From: Acidimicrobiia bacterium
Lineage (GTDB): Bacteria; Actinomycetota; Acidimicrobiia; IMCC26256; JAOSJM01
Length of the DNA stretch: 64,000 bases
Direction of reading: 5' to 3'
Assembly: GCA_027494165.1 (NCBI GenBank)
Contig: JAOSJM010000001.1
Coordinates: forward strand, 124,001 to 188,000
The notes below the pieces were generated by a model, which saw only the letters and a program-made list of their open reading frames with translations, did not search any database and was not told the DNA's origin. Both the position numbers and the translations under genes were made by a program. Positions 27,558-34,550 of the stretch are shown here, piece by piece. Position 1 is the first letter of the stretch, and every line of letters starts with the position of its first letter.

Positions 27558-28445
27558 CACCGAGCCGGTGCCACCCGCCGAGGGAGTGGCTCGCCAGCTT
27601 CCACCGACCTCCGGTGCGAGCACCCCGCCGTCGCCGGTGGCGAGCCAGTAGCCGCCGCCCGTGGGGGTGGCGGCCATGCCGACGACCGGCTGGTTGAGGG
27701 CGGTGTCGCCGGTGCTGCCGTGGAAGGCGGCGTCGCCGAAGGCGAAGATGCCGCCGTCGGCGGCCACCAGCCAGTAACCGTGGCCGGTGGGGGTGGCGGC
27801 CATGCCGACGATGGGCTGGTTGAGCGGGGTGGCGCCCGTGGATCCGTGGAAGGCGGCGTCGCCGAAGGCGAAGATGCCGCCGTCGGCGGCCACGAGCCAG
27901 TAGCCGTGGCCGGTGGGGGGGGGGGCCATGCCGACGATGGGCTGGTTGAGCGGGGTGGCGCCCGTGGAGCCGTGGAAGGTGGCGTCGCCGAAGGCGAAGA
28001 TGCCGCCGTCGGCGGCCACGAGCCAGTAGCCGTGGCCGGTGGGGGTGGGGGCCATGCCGGCGATGGGCTGGTTGAGCGGGGTGGCGCCCGTGGAGCCGTG
28101 GAAGGTGGCGTCGCCGAAGGCGAAGATGCCGCCGTCGGCGGCCACCAGCCAGTAGCCGTGGCCGGTGGGGGTGGGGGCCATGCCGGCGATGGGCTGGTTG
28201 AGCGGGGTGGCGCCCGTGGAGCCGTGGAAGGTGGCGTCGCCGAAGGCCCACACCCCGCCGTCTCGCCCCACGAGCCAGTACCCCTGGCCCGTGCGGGTGG
28301 CGGCGACGCCGACGACCCGGGCGTTGAGCGGCTGGCCGGCGGCCGAGCCGAGGTATCGCGCGTCACCCGCCCAGGCCGGTCCCGCGCCCAGGGCCAGGAC
28401 GGCGACGGCGAGGACGGAGCTCGCGAGCAGTCGGCGCACGGACAC
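26820..28445 (-). CDS. Secreted protein with 126-bp GYWL repeats and beta-helix domain
   Basis: 541 residues from GTG 28445. That start places a clean signal peptide (VRRLLASSVLAVAVLALGAGPAWAG) at the N-terminus; an in-frame ATG at 28541 would put 32 non-signal residues before it and overlap a terminator. After the signal come five full and one partial 42-residue repeats, core GYWLVAADGGIFAFGDATF then NQPIAGMAPTPTGH, nearly identical at DNA level. A beta-helix domain follows (TPGAVVEDVDV, NVTIRNFRATNVVQE, YSHNDCLQVSSGSNITVRR, QGPINNVLVEDSYLQG). Same architecture as 23897-25531. The repeats may form a propeller or binding surface; function unknown. Confidence 0.75.
   Translation of the reverse strand: MSVRRLLASSVLAVAVLALGAGPAWAGDARYLGSAAGQPLNARVVGVAATRTGQGYWLVGRDGGVWAFGDATFHGSTGATPLNQPIAGMAPTPTGHGYWLVAADGGIFAFGDATFHGSTGATPLNQPIAGMAPTPTGHGYWLVAADGGIFAFGDATFHGSTGATPLNQPIVGMAPPPTGHGYWLVAADGGIFAFGDAAFHGSTGATPLNQPIVGMAATPTGHGYWLVAADGGIFAFGDAAFHGSTGDTALNQPVVGMAATPTGGGYWLATGDGGVLAPEVGGSWRATPSAGGTGSVGPSNPAALVRSGPLTITTPGAVVEDVDVAGPIYVRASNVTIRNFRATNVVQEGGGGMVLEDGEIHGNNDPDFRADGIVWADYTLRRVNVHHVHDGLKGHGDVLVEDSWIHDLNRFTGAGSGAGGYSHNDCLQVSSGSNITVRRSRLERCGYNGAIFVDPDQGPINNVLVEDSYLQGSNFSFWAIPSANNVPWGPPTGVVVRRTVFGGATPGQAYFGNAWINSPGYVWHDNRDPAGNPVSPYKIGP
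27643..28398 (-). repeat. 126-bp in-frame tandem repeat array
   Basis: The octamer AGCCAGTA recurs at 27643, 27769, 27895, 28021, 28147 and 28273, exactly 126 bases apart each time, and the sequence between is nearly identical for the central units. Each unit encodes 42 residues. One unit (27912-27926) has a run of 11 Gs where the others have GGGGGTGGGGG; this is a Thr-to-Pro change and keeps the frame. Confidence 0.92.
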
Positions 28446-28499
28446 CCCCAACGTCGGGTACCACGCGCGTATCGGTGGGATGGCCCGGACTCTTGAGAC

Positions 28500-28539
28500 G
28501 CGCGGCACCCCCCGGCCCGGGAACCGGGGGGCGCCGCGC
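28500..28539 (-). terminator. Strong hairpin after the beta-helix lipoprotein gene
   Basis: Arms 28500-28515 and 28524-28539 pair over 16 positions with a single mismatch, around an 8-base loop (CCCGGGAA). It lies 18 bases downstream of the stop of the leftward gene 28557-30377 and before the GTG of the next gene. There is no T tract, so it may be a high-GC actinobacterial terminator or need Rho. Confidence 0.65.
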
Positions 28540-28554
28540 ACTCGGTCAGGGTTC

Positions 28555-29296
28555 GGTCAGGGTCCGATCTTGTACGGCGAGACGGGGTTGCCGGCGGGGT
28601 CGCGGTTGTCGTGCCAGACGTAGCCGGGGGAGTTGATCCAGGCGTTGCCGAAGTAGGCCTGGCCGGGGGGTGGCTCCTCCGAAGACGGTGCGGCGGACGA
28701 CCACGCCGGTGGGGGGTCCCCAGGGGACGTTGTTGGCGCTGGGGATGGCCCAGAAGGAGAAGTTGCTGCCCTGGAGGTAGCTGTCTTCGACGAGGACGTT
28801 GCTGATGGGTCCCTGGTCGGGGTCGACGAAGATCGCGCCGTTGTAGCCGCAGCGTTCGAGGCGGCTGCGGCGCACGGTGATGTTGGAGCCCGGAGGAGAC
28901 CTGCAGGCAGTCGTTGTGGGAGTAGCCACCGGCGCCGGATCCGGTGCCGGTGAACCGGTTGAGGTCGTGGATCCAGGAGTCCTCGACGAGCACGTCGCCG
29001 TGGCCCTTGAGGCCGTCGTGGACGTGGTGGACGTTGACCCGTCGCAGCGTGTAGTCGGCCCAGACGATGCCGTCGGCGCGGAAGTCGGGGTCGTTGTTGC
29101 CGTGGATCTCACCGTCTTCGAGGACCATGCCGCCGCCGCCTTCCTGGACGACGTTGGTGGCCCGGAAGTTGCGGATGGTGACGTTGGAGGCCCGCACGTA
29201 GATGGGCCCGGCCACGTCGACGTCCTCGACCACGGCGCCGGGCGTCGTGATCGTCAGCGGCCCGGACCGCACCAGCGCCGCCGGGTTCGACGGGCC
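28555..29296 (-). repeat. Copy 2 of the ~740-bp duplication
   Basis: Second copy of the beta-helix coding block, about 99% identical to 26818-27557 and offset by 1737 to 1739 bases. Relative to copy 1 it has one extra G in the run at 28665-28670 and one at 28892-28893, each of which breaks the reading frame. Confidence 0.9.
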
Positions 29297-30377
29297 GGCG
29301 GAGAGCGGGTCCTCGGCCGGCGCGGGCGGCGTGGTGGTGGCCGGCGGTGCGGTGGTGGTGGTCGGCGGTGCGGTGGTGGTGGTCGGCGGTGCGGTGGTGG
29401 TGGTCGGCGGTGCGGTGGTGGTGGTCGGCGGTGCGGTGGTGGTGGTCGATGTCGGCACCGAGCCTGCTGGCACGGCGCTGCCGTCGTCCGCGAACACGTT
29501 GCGCTCCCACGCCGGCGAGCCCTCGAGGAGCGCCGGTCCCGAGGTCGCCGACCGCCCGAAGCGGTTGTCGAGGAACCGGACGTCGGTGGGCGTCCCGTGG
29601 TGGCCCCGGCGTGCCTGCACCGTGTATGCCCCCCGTCGAGGTGGCTTCGCTCGACGAGGACGCCGGAGACCGGCCCCTGGTCGGCTCCGACGTAGACCGC
29701 GGCGCTCGAGCCGACTCGTTCGAACCGGCTGTCCCGGATCACCACGTCGCTCCCCGAGCTCACCTGGACGGCGTCGGTCGGGGCCCCCCGGCACCTCCGG
29801 CCGGGAGGACGTTGAGGTCGTGCACCCAACTCTGCTCGATCAGGACGTTGCCGTGGGCCTTGAAGCCGTCGACCACGTGGTGCACGTCGAGGCGCCGGGC
29901 CGTGTAGTTGGCCCAGGTCACCCCGTCGAGGGCGAACGCCGGGTCGTCGTTGCCGTGGATCTCGCCGCTCTCGAGCACGAGGCCGGTGATGCCGGACTCC
30001 TGTGCGACGTTGCTGGCCCGGAAGTTGCGGATGGTCACGTTCGAGGCCCGGACGTGGATCGGGCCCGCCACGTCGACGTTCTCCACCACGGCTCCCGGGG
30101 TAGTCACCGTCAACGGTCCGGTCGGGCGCAGCCGGCTCGGGTCGGACGGGCCCCACGGCGGAGGTGTCGGGGCGGGGGACCGCTCCGGGGGCTTGGCCCC
30201 GCCACGCCCTCGCCGGGCGACGGCCTCGGCCGTGGCCTCGTCACCGGCCGCGGGCGCGCCCTGGCGCTCCGCGAGGGGGATCTGCTGGCACCCGAACAGG
30301 ACGATAGCCAGGAACGGGACCATCGAACGCAGGGTCCATCGGCGCGCGGGGCGCGCGCGACCAGAGATGTCGCTCAC
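28557..30377 (-). CDS. Lipoprotein with two beta-helix domains (four frameshifts)
   Basis: Reconstructed across four indels: C6 at 29784-29789 and C6 at 29629-29634 each lack one base; GG at 28892-28893 and G6 at 28665-28670 each carry one extra. The result is about 606 residues. GTG 30377 has GGAAGG upstream, and an N-terminal signal with lipobox (MVPFLAIVLFGCQQ) predicts membrane anchoring via cysteine. Domain 1 is a beta-helix (TPGAVVENVDVAG, NVTIRNFRASN, DVVIRDSRFERVGSS). A linker of five PPTTTTA units follows, then domain 2, nearly identical to the downstream gene's beta-helix and ending SPYKIGP. Two such domains on one chain are found only in this member. Function unknown, presumably glycan-related. 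Confidence 0.65.
29343..29447 (-). repeat. 21-bp tandem repeat, five copies (Thr-Pro linker)
   Basis: Five identical 21-base units start at 29343, 29364, 29385, 29406 and 29427 and encode PPTTTTA on the minus strand, joining the two beta-helix domains. Such low-complexity Thr/Pro linkers are common in actinobacterial secreted proteins and could be O-glycosylated. Prone to copy-number slippage. Confidence 0.9.
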
Positions 30378-30787
30378 TGTCCGCTTCCTTCCTCACGACG
30401 GATGAAGGCCCTACCGGGAGACGTATCGGCGTGGGGCCCATCGCGCCTGAAGGGCTCGTTGCGATCTCGCGAAGAACTCGCGAAGGCGGGGGAAGCGCGT
30501 GCCGAGGAGGAGGGGTGGACGAGTAGTGTCCCGGGGGCGACCCCCGATTCGGGGAGGGCGACCACGTGGGTTCACGACCCTGTGGCAGGGCGGTTGGGGG
30601 TGGGCGCGTGTTCTGGTGGACGATCGATCGATTCGGTCGAGAGCGACGCGCTCGTCACGGATCGTGCCCGCCGACCCCTGAACGCGGCAACGGGGTCGCG
30701 TGGGATAGGATCACGGTGCGTGGTCACCAACTGGGGGGGTGGGCTGACCGTGCCCCCCGCGCAGCACACGATGTCGAGGCGTAGCGC
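30378..30787 (+). promoter_or_regulatory. Divergent promoter region
   Basis: 410 bases between the leftward lipoprotein gene and the rightward initiating glycosyltransferase, with no supported gene. It contains the direct repeat CTCGCGAAG at 30466-30474 and 30477-30485 (11-base period, each with a TCGCGA palindrome), a plausible regulator site. TAGGAT at 30706-30711 is a candidate -10 for the gene at 30788. Confidence 0.5.
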
Positions 30788-32410
30788 GTGAAGACGACGA
30801 GGGCGATCAACAATCGCCGGAGGCGCGACCGGCGCCCCCACGGGACGACGGCGCAGCACAACGGGCACGAGTGGCGCCCTGCTGCGCCGGCACGACCTCC
30901 GGCCCGTCGCGTCGCCGACAGCACGTCGTGGCTCCGCCAACTCCTCGTCGCGCTCGACGCGGTCGCCTTCGCGGTGGGGTGGCTCGTGGCGCTGGTCTCG
31001 GGTCGAGGTGCCCATCCGCTCACCAGCGAGCCGGCGAGGGCCGTCGGGTTCCTCGTCGCGGTGACCGTGGGATCGTTGCTGTTCACGGCCTCGCAGCGTC
31101 TCTACCTGGCCCGGGTCTCGTCGGTCCGGGAGGAGGAGAAGGCCCGCCTGGCTCGGGTCGCCGTCTTCAGCTTCGTCTTCGCCCTGCTCGTCGCCGAGGT
31201 CCTGGCGCTCGGGCTCTCCAAGGCCCGCCTGGCGTGGGGGGCGGTGCTCGTGTTCGCGCTCCAGGCGGTCTTCCGGCTGATCTACCAGCAGTGGCTCAAG
31301 ATCGCCCGGGCCCGGGGGCGGTTCGCCCGCCCCATCCTGCTCGTCGGCGTCAACGACGAGGGGGCCGAGCTCTACGAGCTCCTCACCACCCACGCGGAGA
31401 TCGGGCTGCGGGTCGAAGGTCTCGTCGGCTCGCGAGAGGCGGCCGCCAGGCTGGGGATCGAGTCGCTGTGGCGCGGTGACGTCGGCGACGTGCACCGGGT
31501 CATCGACGAGCGCGGAGTCAACGGCGTGCTGATCGCCGCGAGCGCCCTGTCGCCCCACGAGCTCCGGCGGGTCGTGCGCGACCTGCTCGGACGCGGCATC
31601 CACGTGCACCTCTCCACCGGGCTGATGGGGTTCGACCCCCGGCGCCTCCGCTCGCTGCCCCTGTCACACGAGCCGCTGTTCTACGTCGAGCCGCTCACGC
31701 TCGCCCGCTGGCAGCACGTCCTGAAGCGCACGATCGACGTCGTCCTCTCCGCGGTCAGCCTCGTCGTGGCGGCGCCGATCCTCGCCCTGGCCGCGGTGGC
31801 GATCAAGCTCCAGGACCGGGGGCCGGTCCTGTTCCGCCAGACCCGCATCGGGCGCGCCGGTGAGCCGTTCACCTTCCTCAAGCTCCGCACGATGTACCAG
31901 TCGGCCGAGGACGATCTCGACGAGGTCAGGGACCACAACGAGCGCAGCGGGCCGCTGTTCAAGCAGGAGGAGGATCCTCGCCGCACGGCCGTGGGCCGGC
32001 TGCTCGAGGCCTCCAGCATCGACGAGCTGCCACAGCTCATCAACGTGCTGCGGGGCTCGATGAGCCTGGTGGGTCCCCGGCCGGCCCTGCCGAGCGAGGT
32101 CGCCCAGTTCGACACCGAGCTCCTGGCCCGGCACCGGATGCGCCCGGGGATCACCGGTCTGTGGCAGGTCGAGGGCCGTGACAACCCGTCCTTCCAGGCC
32201 TACCGGCGCCTCGACCTCTTCTACGTCGAGAACTGGTCGATCACCCTGGACCTCGCGATCCTCTTCACCACCATGCAGGCCGTGATCGCCCGTACCCTCC
32301 TGCGGACGGCCCGGCTGTTCCGGCGCTCCCCGAAGCCCGAACCCGAGGTCACGCCGGCGCGGGCGCGGGCCCGCGAGATCGCCCCCACGGCCGAGGAGGC
32401 GACGAGCTGA
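30788..32410 (+). CDS. Initiating polyprenyl-phosphate glycosylphosphotransferase
   Basis: 540-residue WbaP/CpsE-type enzyme that transfers a sugar-1-phosphate from a UDP-sugar to undecaprenyl phosphate, the first step of repeat-unit synthesis. After a basic, disordered start come several membrane segments (LLVALDAVAFAVGWLVALV, FLVAVTVGSLLFTAS), a Rossmann-like domain (ILLVGVNDEGAELYELL), then the C-terminal catalytic domain with KRTIDVVLSAVSLVVAAP, FRQTRIGRAGEPFTFLKLRTM, SIDELPQLINVLRGSMSLVG PRP and PGITGLWQVEGR. GTG 30788 is weakly supported by GAGG at 30776. Specificity (Gal/Glc or other) cannot be read. Confidence 0.92.
   Translation: MKTTRAINNRRRRDRRPHGTTAQHNGHEWRPAAPARPPARRVADSTSWLRQLLVALDAVAFAVGWLVALVSGRGAHPLTSEPARAVGFLVAVTVGSLLFTASQRLYLARVSSVREEEKARLARVAVFSFVFALLVAEVLALGLSKARLAWGAVLVFALQAVFRLIYQQWLKIARARGRFARPILLVGVNDEGAELYELLTTHAEIGLRVEGLVGSREAAARLGIESLWRGDVGDVHRVIDERGVNGVLIAASALSPHELRRVVRDLLGRGIHVHLSTGLMGFDPRRLRSLPLSHEPLFYVEPLTLARWQHVLKRTIDVVLSAVSLVVAAPILALAAVAIKLQDRGPVLFRQTRIGRAGEPFTFLKLRTMYQSAEDDLDEVRDHNERSGPLFKQEEDPRRTAVGRLLEASSIDELPQLINVLRGSMSLVGPRPALPSEVAQFDTELLARHRMRPGITGLWQVEGRDNPSFQAYRRLDLFYVENWSITLDLAILFTTMQAVIARTLLRTARLFRRSPKPEPEVTPARARAREIAPTAEEATS
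32393..32409 (+). promoter_or_regulatory. Shine-Dalgarno before an apparent CTG start
   Basis: GAGGAGG (32393-32399) lies 7 bases before CTG 32407, which overlaps the upstream TGA stop as CTGA, mirroring the GTGA/ATGA couplings throughout the locus. No ATG, GTG or TTG lies in frame between the previous stop and the conserved N-terminus of the next protein. Confidence 0.6.
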
Positions 32411-33612
32411 TCAGGCGCCGGCGGCGTGGCGGGCGCCGCGTCCTGATCATCGTCCAGAACCTCCCGGTGCCCCTCGACCGGCGGGTGTGGCTCGAGTGCC
32501 GGACCCTCGTGACCGCCGGGTTCTCGGTGGCCGTGGTCTGCCCCAGGGGCGAGGGCGACCCCCGCTACGAGGAGCTCGAGGGCGTCCACCTCCACAAGTA
32601 CACGCCGCCCCCCGTCGCGACCGGCCTGTTCGGTTACCTCCGGGAGTTCGTCGTGTGCTGGCTCAAGACCGCGTTCCTCGCGCTGCGGGTCCGCCGCCGC
32701 CACGGCTTCGACGTCATCCAGACGTGCAACCCGCCCGACACGTACTGGGCCCTGGCGCTCCCGTTCAAGCTGCTCGGGGTGCGGTTCGTCTTCGACCAGC
32801 ACGACCTCTGCCCGGAGGTCTACGTGTCACGGTTCCCCGAGTCGCGCCGCGCCCTCGTGTGGGGCCTGCGCCTCCTCGAGCGGGCCACCTACCGGGTGGC
32901 CGACCACGTGATCAGCACCAACGAGTCGTACCGCCAGGTGGCGGTCACCCGTGGGCGGATCTCCCCGGACCGGGTGAGCGTCGTTCGCTCCGGGCCCGAC
33001 CCGAACCGCCTCTTCCGGGGCGAGGCGGTTCCCGAGCTCCGGCGGGGCCGGACGCACCTGTGCTGCTATCTGGGGGTGATGGGCCCCCAGGACCGCGTCG
33101 ACCTCGTGGTGCGAGCCGCGGACCACATCGTGCACGGCCTCGGCCGTGACGACGTCCACTTCGCGCTCCTGGGGTTCGGGGACTGCCTCGACGAGCTTCG
33201 CCGCCTCGCGACCGACCTCGGGCTCGGGGACCGCGTGACGTTCACCGGTCGTGTCGACCAGGACGCGATCCGCGCCTACCTCTCGACCGCAGACGTGGGA
33301 TTGGCCCCCGACCCCAAGAGCCCGCTCAACGACGTCTCCACCCACAACAAGGTGATGGAGTACATGGCCTGCGAGGTCCCCGTCGTCTCCTTCGACCTCA
33401 AGGAGACCCGGGTCTCGGCCGGCGAGGCGGCGCTGTACGTGGAGCGCGACGGCGATGCCGAGGCCTTCGCCGACGCCGTCGTCGCGCTGCTCGACGACCC
33501 CGACCGGAGGGCCCGGATGGGTGAGCTGGGCCGGCGCCGGGTCGAGGAGGAGCTCGCGTGGGCGCACCAGGCGCCGGCCTACGTCGAGGTGTTCGAGCGC
33601 CTCGTGTCGTAG
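32407..33612 (+). CDS. Glycosyltransferase, GT4-type, probable CTG start
   Basis: 401 residues if started at CTG 32407. The conserved opening RVLIIVQNLPVPLDRRVWLE of this family begins about 10 residues later, so the internal GTGs at 32459 and beyond would cut it. Donor domain: FTGRVDQDAIRAYLSTADVGL, HNKVMEYMACEVPVVSFDL. GNPPDTYWALALPFKLLGV-like text and FDQHDLCPEVY mark the N-terminal domain of the WcaI/'glycosyltransferase family 4' type found beside initiating transferases. It probably adds an early sugar to the polyprenyl-linked unit. It overlaps the converging GT2 by 34 bases. Confidence 0.85.
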   Translation: MIRRRRRGGRRVLIIVQNLPVPLDRRVWLECRTLVTAGFSVAVVCPRGEGDPRYEELEGVHLHKYTPPPVATGLFGYLREFVVCWLKTAFLALRVRRRHGFDVIQTCNPPDTYWALALPFKLLGVRFVFDQHDLCPEVYVSRFPESRRALVWGLRLLERATYRVADHVISTNESYRQVAVTRGRISPDRVSVVRSGPDPNRLFRGEAVPELRRGRTHLCCYLGVMGPQDRVDLVVRAADHIVHGLGRDDVHFALLGFGDCLDELRRLATDLGLGDRVTFTGRVDQDAIRAYLSTADVGLAPDPKSPLNDVSTHNKVMEYMACEVPVVSFDLKETRVSAGEAALYVERDGDAEAFADAVVALLDDPDRRARMGELGRRRVEEELAWAHQAPAYVEVFERLVS

Positions 33613-34550
33613 GCCGGTCCGGAACCTCCGGCAGGGGGCGTGGCCGGGGGCGACGCGACCAGCCGCCGGGGCCCCGGGAGCAGGGCCCGGAGCGCGGCCC
33701 GGTGGGTGCCGCGGCGGCGTCCTGCTCGCAGCGCCTCGTTGAGGACCACGGCGGCCCAGAAGCCGCGGGTGCGGGCGACGCCGTGGTGCTTGGCGAAGAG
33801 ACGGACCCGGTTCGTGGTGAGGACGGTCCACAGGTGGGGTGAGACGCCCGAGTCCCCCCCGAGGTGGACCACCTCGGCCGAGGGGACGTAGCGGAGCCGG
33901 AACCCGGCGGCCCGGGCCCGCAGGCAGAAGTCGGTCTCCTCGGAGTAGAGGAAGAAGGACTCGTCCCAGGGGCCCACGGCGTCGAGGCACCGGCGGGAGA
34001 CGAGCATCACGGCCCCGACCGCCCAGTCGGCCAGACCGGGTGCCTCGTAGCGGGCCGGGTGGGTGACCACCTCGCCCAGGGCGGGGAAGCGGCCCGCCCG
34101 CTCGCCGCCGAGCACGGCCTCACCGAGGGCCCGCAACACCGTCGGCTCCCGCCGGAGCGATCGCGCGACGGAGCCGTCGCCCTCGCGCAGGCGGGGCACC
34201 GCGATGCCCGTTCCCGGCTCGGCGAGCGCGTCGAGCAGCCGGCGGACCGACCCGGGCGCCAACCGCGTGTCGGGGTTCAGTACGAGGACCGCGTCGCTGG
34301 GGACCGCCGCCGCCACCGCGTTGATGCCGGTCGCGTACCCGGCGTTGCGGCCCAGCGGCAGCACCGTCGCGCCCGGCGCGAGCTCGCGGGCGAGCTCGAC
34401 GGTGCCGTCGCGAGAGTCGTTGTCCGCGACGACCAGGCGCCAGGATCCCACGCCCTCCAGCGCGGCGGGGAGCGCGCCGAGGCAGTCGGGCAGGAACCGT
34501 TCGCTGTGGTAGGTGACCAGCGCGACGGAGACCGCGACGGGACCGGTCAC
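33579..34550 (-). CDS. Glycosyltransferase family 2 (rhamnosyltransferase-like)
   Basis: 323 residues, GT-A fold. It opens with VSVALVTYHSERFLPDCLGAL, then ADNDSRDGTVELA, the DxD region VLVLNPDTRL, and the acceptor-side motif FFLYSEETDFCLRARAAG, characteristic of WbbL-type rhamnosyltransferases. GTG 34550 overlaps the stop of the polymerase-like gene (GTGA). The 3' end overlaps the converging GT4 gene by 34 bases. Rhamnose as donor is a family tendency, not proven. Confidence 0.87.
   Translation of the reverse strand: MTGPVAVSVALVTYHSERFLPDCLGALPAALEGVGSWRLVVADNDSRDGTVELARELAPGATVLPLGRNAGYATGINAVAAAVPSDAVLVLNPDTRLAPGSVRRLLDALAEPGTGIAVPRLREGDGSVARSLRREPTVLRALGEAVLGGERAGRFPALGEVVTHPARYEAPGLADWAVGAVMLVSRRCLDAVGPWDESFFLYSEETDFCLRARAAGFRLRYVPSAEVVHLGGDSGVSPHLWTVLTTNRVRLFAKHHGVARTRGFWAAVVLNEALRAGRRRGTHRAALRALLPGPRRLVASPPATPPAGGSGPAYDTRRSNTST

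Noticed and set aside
27643..28398. Regular repeats resembling a CRISPR array
   Set aside because: Period is 126 bases with no unique spacers, and the units encode a 42-residue protein repeat in frame.
29328..29450. Short-unit G-rich strand as a G-quadruplex or origin
   Set aside because: The repeats are explained by in-frame PPTTTTA coding; no DnaA boxes or AT-rich region were found.
28557..30377. Calling the lipoprotein gene a decayed pseudogene
   Set aside because: All four breaks are single-base changes in G/C runs, and the second domain is 99% identical to an intact paralogue; errors are a simpler explanation, though true decay cannot be excluded.
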